Assembly: GCA_002722955.1 (NCBI GenBank)
Contig: PBMZ01000074.1
Span: 1 to 40,506, forward strand
Source of the DNA: Planctomycetaceae bacterium
GTDB taxonomy: Bacteria; Planctomycetota; Planctomycetia; Planctomycetales; Planctomycetaceae
Length of the DNA stretch: 40,506 bases
Direction: 5' to 3'
Positions 33,637 through 40,506 of this stretch are shown here, in pieces. Under the pieces are notes generated by a model that did not search any database, was not told the origin of the DNA, and saw only the letters and a list, made by a program, of their open reading frames with translations. Each line of letters begins with the position of its first letter. Positions within the stretch are counted from its first letter, which is position 1. The translations under genes and the position numbers were made by a program.

Positions 33637-35115
33637 ATGTTACGTGTTCTAGGGTCAAATCGAAACGTCTGCGACGGGGTTTCTCGCCGCGATATGATTC
33701 AAGCCGGTGGAGCTTCTCTTCTGGGGCTTGGTTTATCGGATTTGCTGAGAGCCGCCGATGCTGATGGCAATGCCCAGCATGGTCCCGGATTCGGAAAAGC
33801 CAAGAATGTCATCTTGCTCTTCCTTTATGGCGGCGTCAGTCAGCTCGACACGTTTGATCCGAAACCAGGGGCGCCTGCGGATATTCGTGGGCCGTGTCAG
33901 CCGATTTCGACCGCGATCACTGGAGTGCAAATTGGCGAGCATCTTCCTCAAGTCGCCACGAAGCTTGACCGCGTTTCCTTGGTCAGGTCGATGTCGCATC
34001 CGCATCCGATTCATGGTGTTGCCTTTGCAACGACCGGTATCGACAAAGTCGACATCCCGATGGAGTTGAACCGGGACGACACGCGGCATTGGCCGTATTT
34101 CGGTTCCGTGCTTGAGTATCTGGACGAGGTCGACCACCCGGGCGCGCGGCGGCCAGCAATCCCCAAGACGATGCACTTGCCATGGGTTCAGAGTTCGCGG
34201 TCCGTTCCTCATAAGCGAGCGGGCTTGTACGGCGGTTTTCTGGGGGCTCGGTACAATCCGGTTGTCGCCGAGTTTGTCGGCGAGCCAACCAACGAAAACA
34301 CCTATCGACCATTCGATCCGTATGGCGGCATCAAACCGGATTGCCGCTTTGAGGTGCAGGGGACAGGGCTTCCCGATGGATTGACGATCGATCGGCTTTC
34401 GGTCAGGGATTCGCTGCTTGACCAGTTCGACCATCGACGACGAGACCTCGACACGTCTCAGATTGGTAGTTCGCTGGACCGCTTTCGTGATATGGCCATG
34501 TCGGTGATCGCTTCGCCGCGATTGAGGGATGCTTTAGATATCTCGAATGAACCTGCCGCGCTGCGGGCTCGGTATGGTCACCACTTGTTTGGCCAATCGG
34601 CTTTGTTAGCGCGACGGTTGGTGGAGTCAGGCACGCGGTTGGTGTCCGTCTTTTGGGACGAGTTCAAACAGTCTTGCGGTACTTGGGACACTCATGAGAA
34701 ACAGTCGCCTCGCCTGAAAGACGAATTGTGTCCCGGCTTCGACCAAGCGTTTACGGCTCTGTTCGAGGATCTCGAAAATCGAGGCATGCTGGACGAGACC
34801 CTTGTCCTATGTTTGACCGAACACGGTCGAACACCGAAGGCCGAACGTCGCGGTGATTCGGCTGATGGTCGCGGGCACTGGTCGCAGGCCTACAGTTGCC
34901 TGTTCGCCGGGGCGGGAATTCAAGAAGGTCAAGTCATCGGTAGCACGGATCGAGATGCGGCATTCGTTGCCAATCATCCGGTGTCACCCAACGACGTGCT
35001 TCACACGATTTATCATTTGTTGGGAGTCGACTCGCATCGATTGATCCCAGATCGCCTCGGCCGTCCCTTGCCACTGGTTGCGGATGGCGAGATTGTCGCT
35101 GACTTGCTGGCGTAG
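33637..35115 (+). CDS. DUF1501 family protein, twin-arginine N-terminus
   Basis: This 492-residue protein starts at ATG 33637 after AAGGAG. Its N-terminus (NVCDGVSRRDMIQAGGASLL) is close to that of the first DUF1501 protein (HFCDGVSRRSWMKIGG). Family blocks are LLFLYGGVSQLDTFDPKPGAP, IGEHLPQVATKLDRVSLVRS, HGVAFATTGID, the LTEHGRTPKAERRGDSADGR block with GHWSQAY, and DVLHTIYHLLGVDSHR. It has no DUF1549/DUF1553 gene beside it. Instead recO follows 24 bases later on the same strand, so it may lead that operon. Confidence 0.93.
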   Translation: MLRVLGSNRNVCDGVSRRDMIQAGGASLLGLGLSDLLRAADADGNAQHGPGFGKAKNVILLFLYGGVSQLDTFDPKPGAPADIRGPCQPISTAITGVQIGEHLPQVATKLDRVSLVRSMSHPHPIHGVAFATTGIDKVDIPMELNRDDTRHWPYFGSVLEYLDEVDHPGARRPAIPKTMHLPWVQSSRSVPHKRAGLYGGFLGARYNPVVAEFVGEPTNENTYRPFDPYGGIKPDCRFEVQGTGLPDGLTIDRLSVRDSLLDQFDHRRRDLDTSQIGSSLDRFRDMAMSVIASPRLRDALDISNEPAALRARYGHHLFGQSALLARRLVESGTRLVSVFWDEFKQSCGTWDTHEKQSPRLKDELCPGFDQAFTALFEDLENRGMLDETLVLCLTEHGRTPKAERRGDSADGRGHWSQAYSCLFAGAGIQEGQVIGSTDRDAAFVANHPVSPNDVLHTIYHLLGVDSHRLIPDRLGRPLPLVADGEIVADLLA

Positions 35116-35139
35116 CATTGATCCGAGTACCTGTCTCGA

Positions 35140-35883
35140 ATGTCCACCGAGAAGACTGATGCCATCGTCATTCGACAAGCTGACTGGAGCGAAACCAGCC
35201 GGGTCGTAACGTTTTTTACACACGATCATGGCAAGATCGCGGCTTTGGCGAAGGGGGCGAAGCGGCTGAAAGGGCCCTTCGAGGCTGCTATTGACCTGTT
35301 GGTGGCATGTCGCATAGTCTTCATCCGCAAATCATCGTCCAGCCTGGACATCCTTACCGAAGCACAATTGATCGAGCGTTTTCAGCCGAACGCGGCCAAC
35401 CTGCTCGGGCTTTATGGTGGTTACTATATTGCCGAGCTGTTGGACGGGTTGACTGAGCCGTACGATCCCCATCCCACCCTTTATAAAGAGGCTGCTTTCC
35501 TATTAAATCGGCTTTCGACCGAGTCCGATTCGCGACTTACGGTCTTGCGTTTTGAACTAACAACACTTCGTGAAATTGGTCAATTACCGTCATTCGAACA
35601 ATGTATCGCGTGCGGTAGGACGTCGTTGACAGAACAGCAGTTCGCCTTCTGGGTTTCCCAGGGCGGGTTGCTGTGCCCAAGTTGTCGACGGCCAGAATAT
35701 CAATCCAACCGCATCCAAGCGGGTACGGTGGCGATCTTAAGACAGCTCGTCAGCGGCAACACGGTTTGGGAGCGGCTTACTCTGTCACCGCAACAGTTTA
35801 AGGAAATTCGGCAAGTCACCACGTCAGCCATCAGTGCTGCGTTGGGGCGTCGCCCGAAGACCTTGCGTTATTTGAAGTTTTAA
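35140..35883 (+). CDS. recO: DNA repair protein RecO
   Basis: This 247-residue RecO, which with RecR/RecF loads RecA onto SSB-coated single-stranded DNA, starts at ATG 35140. The N-terminal OB fold is clear (TDAIVIRQADWSETSRVVTF, then HGKIAALAKGAKRLKGPFEA). The helical part carries LYGGYYIAELLDGLTEPYDP. A zinc-binding site has four cysteines (CIACGR near residue 155 and CPSCRR near 185). The C-terminus ends LGRRPKTLRYLKF, typical of the family. It follows the DUF1501 gene by 24 bases and precedes the BamD-like lipoprotein by about 60. Confidence 0.95.
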   Translation: MSTEKTDAIVIRQADWSETSRVVTFFTHDHGKIAALAKGAKRLKGPFEAAIDLLVACRIVFIRKSSSSLDILTEAQLIERFQPNAANLLGLYGGYYIAELLDGLTEPYDPHPTLYKEAAFLLNRLSTESDSRLTVLRFELTTLREIGQLPSFEQCIACGRTSLTEQQFAFWVSQGGLLCPSCRRPEYQSNRIQAGTVAILRQLVSGNTVWERLTLSPQQFKEIRQVTTSAISAALGRRPKTLRYLKF

Positions 35884-35944
35884 CTTCCTGACTCTCTCTC
35901 CTCCTCAACAATTCGTTATCTCCATGCATAGGGCTGAGTCAAGG

Positions 35945-37345
35945 ATGACACGTTTGCCCCTTCGTACGTCGTTTCTGTACGCGACTTTGGCGGTCTTGGT
36001 TTCGGCAAGTGTCGGTTGCCAATCGCTAAGCGCTCAATCGATGTTCTCGCCGCTGAAGAAGCTCGCGAGTCGAAATCCATTGAAGTTCGACTCGCCGTTG
36101 AAATTCAAGTCGCCGGTCGACTTTCGGCGTGGTATTGATGCTTCGCAGCTCAAGGGTCAAGAGGACCCGAATCGAAGCATCGAGGGTATAGCCGGGCCGA
36201 TGCAGCGAGTGCTTCAAGCGGCTCGATTTGGAAACACGCCTGCTGAAAATGCAGTGCCGCAGTCTTCACGCTACAGCAAAGAGTTCGCGGCTGCCGAGAG
36301 TGCGTTTAAGGCGGGAGACTATGCCTCGGCTGAAGACCAATTGCGGTCGCTTGTCAAAAGCACTGGTGCCCCACGTTTTGCGAACTTGAAACTTCGTCGC
36401 GAAGCCGAAAAGAAACGCAAGCATAATCCCGTCCGGGAAGACGCGATCTTTCTGCTGGCAGAGAGCTTGTACGAACAAAAGAAGTATCCGGTTGCTCAAA
36501 GCCATTATGCGTTGCTGATGAAAGAGTATCCGCAAACTCGCTTCTTGGACCGTGCCACAGGACGGTTGTTCCAGATCGCCAAGAATTGGCTTGGTTTCTC
36601 GGACTTCGCCACCAGCAGTGACATTCAACAGGTCAATCTCGAGAACCCGTCGGCGACGCCTCGCGCCGCAAAGGGTAGGGCACCTGGTTCCATTCCATTC
36701 ATTCCGAATGCCTTCGATCGATCTCGTCCAGTATTCGATACGGGCGGACGCGCGTTAGAGGCGTTGAAGCAAATCTGGCTCAACGATCCAACGGGACCGT
36801 TGGCGGATGACGCGTTGATGTTAACAGCAAGCCACCACTTGCGGTCTGGCAACCATCAGGAAGCGGATCGTGTCTTCCAGATTCTGCGCGAAGAGTATTC
36901 GCGTAGCCCTCACCTGAAGCAGGCTTTCGTGTTGGGCTCGCATGTGAAGCTGATGTCTTATCAAGGTGCTGACTACGACGTTGCGCAGTTAGAAGAAGCC
37001 GAGCGACTGAAGAAGAGCTCGTTGAAGCTGTTCCCAGAGCTGCCCGAAAAGCCGATGATTGAAGCAGAGCTTCGAGCGATTCAGGAAGCCAAAGCTCAAC
37101 GGTATTGGGAGCGAGTCATCTTCTATAAGAAGAAAAGTCGCCTGCAGTCCGTGGCAGTCTATTGCCGCTTGCTTTTGAAGGAATTCCCCAAGTCCAAGTA
37201 TGCGGGATCGGCTCGTGAATTGTTGGCTCAAGTGGAAGGCCAAGCAGAATCAACTGGACGCGTCTTGTTGAAGCCTAGCTTTGATTCGCAGCCAAATCAG
37301 TTGCCGCCAGGTCGCTCCGAGCGGCCCGGGCGCGTACAACTTTGA
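35945..37345 (+). CDS. BamD-like TPR lipoprotein
   Basis: This 466-residue lipoprotein starts at ATG 35945 (MTRLPLRTSFLYATLAVLVS). An ATG seven codons upstream (35924) is in frame and neither start has a well-spaced Shine-Dalgarno, so the start is uncertain. The lipobox is SASVGC (Cys25). A basic Pro/Lys-rich region with SPLKK..NPLKFDSPLKFKSPVDF follows. The remainder is helical TPR-type repeat (FKAGDYASAEDQLRSLVKST, AESLYEQKKYPVAQSHYALL with MKEYPQTRFLDRATGR), in the style of BamD/YfiO outer-membrane assembly lipoproteins, but longer than the ~245 residues of Escherichia coli BamD. lptE follows ten bases later, supporting an outer-membrane biogenesis role. Confidence 0.8.
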   Translation: MTRLPLRTSFLYATLAVLVSASVGCQSLSAQSMFSPLKKLASRNPLKFDSPLKFKSPVDFRRGIDASQLKGQEDPNRSIEGIAGPMQRVLQAARFGNTPAENAVPQSSRYSKEFAAAESAFKAGDYASAEDQLRSLVKSTGAPRFANLKLRREAEKKRKHNPVREDAIFLLAESLYEQKKYPVAQSHYALLMKEYPQTRFLDRATGRLFQIAKNWLGFSDFATSSDIQQVNLENPSATPRAAKGRAPGSIPFIPNAFDRSRPVFDTGGRALEALKQIWLNDPTGPLADDALMLTASHHLRSGNHQEADRVFQILREEYSRSPHLKQAFVLGSHVKLMSYQGADYDVAQLEEAERLKKSSLKLFPELPEKPMIEAELRAIQEAKAQRYWERVIFYKKKSRLQSVAVYCRLLLKEFPKSKYAGSARELLAQVEGQAESTGRVLLKPSFDSQPNQLPPGRSERPGRVQL

Positions 37346-37355
37346 AGGATGACAC

Positions 37356-37994
37356 GTGACACGCTGGCTGTTCACAAAGACGGTTGTTGCTCTAGCGCAA
37401 TCGGTAGATAACAACCAAGCTGGCTGTAGTGGCTCTGCGACTCCGTTCGCAGAGTCCCGCGAACGGAGTCGCGGCACCACAGGTTTTGCCGCTGGTCTAG
37501 CGCTGCTTGTTGGAGTCGTTTCGCTTAGCGGATGTGGCTACACCGTCGCGTCGTCGTTTCCTGAAGAGGTACGCACGATCGAAGTGCCGATCTTTGCGAC
37601 CGGAACCTTTCGTCGCGGTCTGGAATTCCAGCTAACAGAAGCTGTTCACAAAGAAATCCAAAGACGCACGCACTTTCGCTTGGTCAAAGGTGGCACAGGT
37701 GACACACGATTAATCGGCCGCATTGTCGATGCTCGCAAGAACGTTCTTGGTGAAACCGCTGCCGACGACCCTCGTGATTTGCAGCTTGGGATTTCGGTCG
37801 AAGTCGAATGGCAAGATCTGCGAACAGGTCGACGGCTGGCTCAAGATTCGATCGCCGTTCCCGAAGAACTCGCCCAGTATTTTTCGGTCTCGAGTTTCGC
37901 TCCGGAAGTCGGAGCTTCTTTGGCAACCGCTCAGCAGCAAGCGATTGACGACTTAGCTCGACAAATCGTCAACGCAATGGAGTCGCCGTGGTAA
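37356..37994 (+). CDS. lptE: LptE-like LPS-assembly lipoprotein with a REP palindrome inside its signal-peptide region
   Basis: This 212-residue protein starts at GTG 37356, six bases after AAGGA. The lipobox is LSLSGC (Cys60), giving an unusually long 59-residue signal region. Mature features fit LptE, the lipoprotein that plugs LptD in the outer membrane: GCGYTVASSFPEEVRTIEVP, FRRGLEFQLTEAVHKEIQRR and a C-terminal ATAQQQAIDDLARQIVNAME. Residues about 23-43 (AGCSGSATPFAESRERSRGT) are the translation of a 59-base palindromic repeat. They separate the basic start MTRWLFTKTVV from the hydrophobic core GLALLVGVVSLSG. No ATG, GTG or TTG lies between the repeat and the core, so translation must cross the insert, which is then removed with the signal. 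Co-transcribed with the BamD-like gene. Confidence 0.85.
   Translation: MTRWLFTKTVVALAQSVDNNQAGCSGSATPFAESRERSRGTTGFAAGLALLVGVVSLSGCGYTVASSFPEEVRTIEVPIFATGTFRRGLEFQLTEAVHKEIQRRTHFRLVKGGTGDTRLIGRIVDARKNVLGETAADDPRDLQLGISVEVEWQDLRTGRRLAQDSIAVPEELAQYFSVSSFAPEVGASLATAQQQAIDDLARQIVNAMESPW
37424..37482. repeat. REP-pair palindrome within lptE
   Basis: A 14-base perfect inverted repeat (GCGACTCCGTTCGC 37437-37450 and 37459-37472) around AGAGTCCC lies inside a larger imperfect palindrome from CTGTAG to CCACAG. Alternative local folding gives two small hairpins: CTCTGCGA/TCGCAGAG behind GTAG (37426) and, inverted, CCGCGA/TCGCGG. It lies wholly in the lptE coding frame. Confidence 0.8.
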
Positions 37995-38038
37995 GTAGGC
38001 CGGAACAAGCGCAGCGCAGTTCCGGCAAATGGGCCTAA
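37995..38038. repeat. GTAGG-headed palindrome at end of lptE
   Basis: GTAGGCCGGAAC, a central AAGCGCAGCGCA, then GTTCCGGC form an 8-bp stem with extra outer pairing of TAGGCC (37996-38001) with GGCCTA (38033-38038). It starts right after the lptE stop and may mark the 3' end of that operon. Confidence 0.65.
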
Positions 38039-38042
38039 GAAT

Positions 38043-38128
38043 GTCCAATTACCAAGCACCAATGATCAAAGTAAGATGAGCCATCAAGATTCTTCCATTG
38101 GTCATTGATGCTTGGTCATTGGTCATTC
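38043..38128. repeat. Inverted ACCAAGCACCAATGATCAA-type repeat between convergent genes
   Basis: ACCAAGCACCAATGATCAAA near 38050 and ATTGGTCATTGATGCTTGGT near 38095 are reverse complements with about three mismatches, followed by further ATTGGTCATT copies up to the proS stop. Related short copies lie at 4203-4232. It occupies the gap between convergent lptE and proS and could work as a bidirectional terminator or barrier. Confidence 0.6.
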
Positions 38129-39862
38129 ACCTTCCTCTTCTTCTCGCCGTTGCGCCAGCATCGCGTTGACAGTATCCATCGCTTCATCAACGGGCACTTT
38201 TGTTGGATCGCCGTCGGTGCGCCACTTGATCTCGACAAGACCCTCTTTCAAGCCCTTTCCGCCAACGACAACGCGAAGTGGGATGCCGATCAGATCGGCG
38301 TCCTTGAACTTAAAGCCAGGACGCTGTTTGCGGTCGTCGTAGAGAACATCGATGCCGGCGTCTTGCATCTGCGAGTAGAAGTTGTCAGACACCTTCATGA
38401 CCTCTTCGTCGTTGATGTTCAACGGGATCAACAGTACTTCATACGGCGCGACGGCCAGCGGCCAAATCAGACCGTTTTCGTCGTTTGATGTTTCGGCTAA
38501 AGACGCAATGATGCGATTCACGCCGATGCCATAGCAGCCCATGATGATTGGGTGACGTTTTTCCTTTTCATCCAAATAGTCCGCGCCCAGGCTGACGGAA
38601 TACTTCGTTCCCAGTTTGAAAACGTGACCACACTCGATGCCGTGGACCAATTCCATCGGTTCGCCGCTTTTCGGGCAAGGATCGCCAGCGGCCGCGTTTC
38701 GCAAGTCGAAAGTTGTGTCCAATTGGTAGTCTCGGCCAACGTTGACGCCGGTGTAGTGAGCGTCTCCTTCGTTGGCGCCGGTGATGGCATCAACGATGAC
38801 GGGAATGTCGTGGTCTGCGATCACCTTGCAACTGATTCCGACGGGGCCGGCGAATCCGACCGGGGCGCCTGTGACTTTTTGGATGGTTTCAGGAGTGGCT
38901 AGCTCAACACTTTCGGCCTCCAACTCGCGGCGAATCTTGCCTTCGTTCGCTTCGTGATCGCCGCGGATCAGGACGGCGACGGGCTCGTCGTCAGCCTGAT
39001 AGATTAGAGTCTTGATCATTTGTGAGGGCTCGCAGTCGAGCATCTTGCTGACTTGCTCGATGCTGGTGGCATCGGGCGTGTCGACCTTCTTAAGCTCGGA
39101 CGCGTTGGCAGCGGTTTCGATCGGCGGAGTTTCGCGACCAGTGTCGGCGCGTTCCAAGTTCGCCGCGTAACCGCATGCCTTGCAGTGGACAATGCGGTCC
39201 TCGCCATTCGGTGCTGGAATCATGAATTCGTGCGAGGCGTCTCCGCCAATCGGTCCGCTTTCGGCCTCGACGGGAATGTATGTCAGCCCACAGCGAGAAA
39301 AGATTCGGCAGTACGCGTTGTACATCGCTTGATAGGCATCGTCGAGCTGCTCGAGATTCGTACCAAAACTGTAAGCGTCCTTCATCAAGAATTCGCTCGT
39401 CCGCAGCACGCCGAATCGGGGACGTTCTTCGTTGCGGAATTTGGTTTGGATTTGAAAGACCGTCAGCGGCAACTGTCGATAGCTGTTGATCGCGTGCGAC
39501 ATCAAGTCTGTGACAACTTCCTCGTGCGTCGGACCGAGTGCCAAGTGGACCTTCTTGTCTCCCCGCTGGACCTCGAAGTTGATCAACACATTGCCGAAAG
39601 CGTCTTTGCGCCCAGTTCGCTCGAACAAGTCGATCGGCTGCAGAGCCGGCATGAACAACTCGATCGCGCCAGCCCGTTCCATCTCTTCACGGACGATCGC
39701 TTCGGCCTTGCGGAGGGCTCGATATCCCAGCGGCATGTAGGTGTAGGCGCCTGCCATGAGTTGGCGGATCAAACCGGCCCGCAGCATCAACTGATGGCTG
39801 GGTACTTCGGCGTCAGATGGAGTTTCTTTCAATGTCGGGATAAACGTCTTCGACCAGCGCAC
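38123..39862 (-). CDS. proS: Prolyl-tRNA synthetase (bacterial type, with INS editing domain)
   Basis: This 579-residue class II synthetase charges tRNA-Pro. It starts at GTG 39862, seven bases after AAGGTG. The core carries motif 1 region [33 protein letters not shown], motif 2 with [20 protein letters not shown], and motif 3 with [14 protein letters not shown]. Between motifs 2 and 3 lies the INS domain (about 250-400, [20 protein letters not shown] and [14 protein letters not shown]), which removes misacylated Ala. The C-terminal anticodon-binding domain contains [20 protein letters not shown]. It is the long bacterial form rather than the archaeal/eukaryote-like form. It converges on lptE and has a short non-coding upstream region (39863-39987). 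Confidence 0.97.
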   Translation of the reverse strand: MRWSKTFIPTLKETPSDAEVPSHQLMLRAGLIRQLMAGAYTYMPLGYRALRKAEAIVREEMERAGAIELFMPALQPIDLFERTGRKDAFGNVLINFEVQRGDKKVHLALGPTHEEVVTDLMSHAINSYRQLPLTVFQIQTKFRNEERPRFGVLRTSEFLMKDAYSFGTNLEQLDDAYQAMYNAYCRIFSRCGLTYIPVEAESGPIGGDASHEFMIPAPNGEDRIVHCKACGYAANLERADTGRETPPIETAANASELKKVDTPDATSIEQVSKMLDCEPSQMIKTLIYQADDEPVAVLIRGDHEANEGKIRRELEAESVELATPETIQKVTGAPVGFAGPVGISCKVIADHDIPVIVDAITGANEGDAHYTGVNVGRDYQLDTTFDLRNAAAGDPCPKSGEPMELVHGIECGHVFKLGTKYSVSLGADYLDEKEKRHPIIMGCYGIGVNRIIASLAETSNDENGLIWPLAVAPYEVLLIPLNINDEEVMKVSDNFYSQMQDAGIDVLYDDRKQRPGFKFKDADLIGIPLRVVVGGKGLKEGLVEIKWRTDGDPTKVPVDEAMDTVNAMLAQRREEEEGE

Positions 39863-39950
39863 TGGGAGTCACCTTATTGAGTGTTATGGGTTGCTTTGAA
39901 TTAGCGGAGGCATTTTAGCAGAGTTGCGAGAATCGTCGAGGGCCGCGAAA

Positions 39951-39964
39951 AGAAGCCGGCTTCT
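39951..39964. repeat. 14-base perfect palindrome, loopless relic of the GAAGCCCGGC hairpin family
   Basis: AGAAGCCGGCTTCT reads the same on both strands and equals the stem ends of the hairpins at 18587 and 26917 with the loop deleted. It is in the 125-base gap between the RTX gene end and the proS start. Nothing else was seen there. Confidence 0.45.
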
Positions 39965-39987
39965 TCGAGAGACCACGCATCTTTAGT

Positions 39988-40506
39988 TCAAATGGCTGGG
40001 TCAAAGCCCAGCGGCAGCATCGCGTTGAAATCGAAGTTCGCGGTGTTGTCTACTTCCGTCAAATCATCGACGATCGTGTCCGCTCCCTCGCCGCCGTTGA
40101 GAACGTCGGAGCCGGTGGCTGCGTCGAGTGAGTCGTCGCCTTCTTCTCCTAGCACTAGGTCATCGTCGCCTTGGCCTAGCAAGTTGTCGTTGCCAGTGCC
40201 GCCGCCGATGGTGTCGTTGCCATTGCCGCCAACTAGGACATCATTGCCGTCTTGCCCGGACAAGATGTCGTTACCACCTTGGCCAAAGATGCGGTCTTGG
40301 CCAAGTCCGCCGAAGACGACATCGTCGCCAGCCTGAGCAATCAGTAAGTCATCGCCGTCTCCACCAGAGATGCCGTCGTCGCCGCCGCCGGCTCGGATTA
40401 GGTCATCTCCACCGCTGCCCATTAAGACGTCGTCGCCGCTGTTTCCGAAGACGGCATCGTTGGCATCGCCACCGTCAATCGAGTCGTTGCCCGAGCCGCC
40501 TCGCAA
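39988..40506 (-). CDS. RTX calcium-binding repeat protein, C-terminal end (runs off right edge)
   Basis: The last 172 residues of a large protein are visible; the N-terminal part lies beyond the right edge, so the apparent start is only an internal TTG. About 16 tandem nonapeptides of the GGxGxDxUx type ([36 protein letters not shown] and similar) cover residues 3-146. Each forms part of a parallel beta roll that binds Ca2+ between turns. The short C-terminal tail ([20 protein letters not shown]) is rich in aromatic and hydrophobic residues, as in many RTX proteins exported by type I secretion or carried on the cell surface. Whether enzymatic or adhesive domains lie upstream cannot be told. 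Confidence 0.9.
   Translation of the reverse strand: MRGGSGNDSIDGGDANDAVFGNSGDDVLMGSGGDDLIRAGGGDDGISGGDGDDLLIAQAGDDVVFGGLGQDRIFGQGGNDILSGQDGNDVLVGGNGNDTIGGGTGNDNLLGQGDDDLVLGEEGDDSLDAATGSDVLNGGEGADTIVDDLTEVDNTANFDFNAMLPLGFDPAI

Noticed and set aside
1..40506. CRISPR array, tRNA/rRNA genes, prophage or toxin-antitoxin and classical defence systems
   Set aside because: No regularly spaced direct repeats, no tRNA-like cloverleaf noticed, and no cas, integrase, restriction or toxin families among the credible genes.

Overview
The window looks like a chromosomal stretch of a planctomycete, most likely a Pirellulaceae (Rhodopirellula-like) bacterium. This rests on family content, not on a search. 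There are three DUF1501 proteins with twin-arginine-type N-termini, a DUF1549/DUF1553 protein with atypical heme motifs, a DUF2752 membrane protein, a TAXI-TRAP transporter, many short lipoproteins, frequent GTG/TTG starts, and many intergenic palindromic repeats. No rRNA, tRNA, CRISPR array, integrase or insertion sequence was seen.

Layout. 1-0.75 kb: N-terminal part of a SelA/DgaE-like PLP enzyme running off the left edge, and a small membrane protein. 0.9-5.2 kb: a DUF1501 protein convergent with a DUF2752 protein, then a c-type cytochrome lipoprotein and a PDZ-less trypsin-like protease. 5.4-9.6 kb: TAXI substrate-binding lipoprotein and fused TRAP permease, closed by a near-perfect long hairpin. 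9.9-12.7 kb: a small lipoprotein and a decayed locus where a 5'-truncated TPR gene and a 5'-truncated TonB-dependent receptor meet head to head. 12.8-17 kb (minus strand): probable operon of a secreted sugar isomerase-like protein, a sodium:solute symporter (one-base frameshift), an M41-like metallopeptidase and a bacterial PH-domain membrane protein. 17-20.3 kb: a membrane-inserted P-loop NTPase and a secreted TPR protein.

20.75-26.95 kb is the conserved nusA-infB-rbfA operon. It is preceded by a good promoter and a structured leader ending in a terminator-like hairpin, extended by a degenerate HhH-GPD protein with a histone-H1-like tail, and closed by an intrinsic terminator. 27-33 kb holds an interrupted double-CXXCG-type gene and a tight minus-strand operon: a four-fold repeat secreted protein, a DUF1549/DUF1553 cytochrome protein and a DUF1501 protein. 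33.0-33.5 kb is almost entirely inverted repeats. 33.6-38 kb: DUF1501, recO, a BamD-like TPR lipoprotein and lptE, convergent with proS. The right edge holds the C-terminal end of an RTX calcium-binding-repeat protein.

The most noteworthy signals are: (i) at least six palindromes headed by GTAG, several in inverted pairs, which is the REP/REPIN architecture; one sits inside the signal-peptide coding region of lptE; (ii) the nusA leader; (iii) the A-B-A-B repeat protein co-transcribed with planctomycete cytochrome/DUF1501 genes; (iv) the degenerate DNA-glycosylase-like protein in the nusA operon; and (v) four coding interruptions (symporter frameshift, TPR frameshift plus stop, NusA-tail stop, CXXCG amber). 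These may be real decay or assembly error, so base-level quality should be checked before interpreting them.
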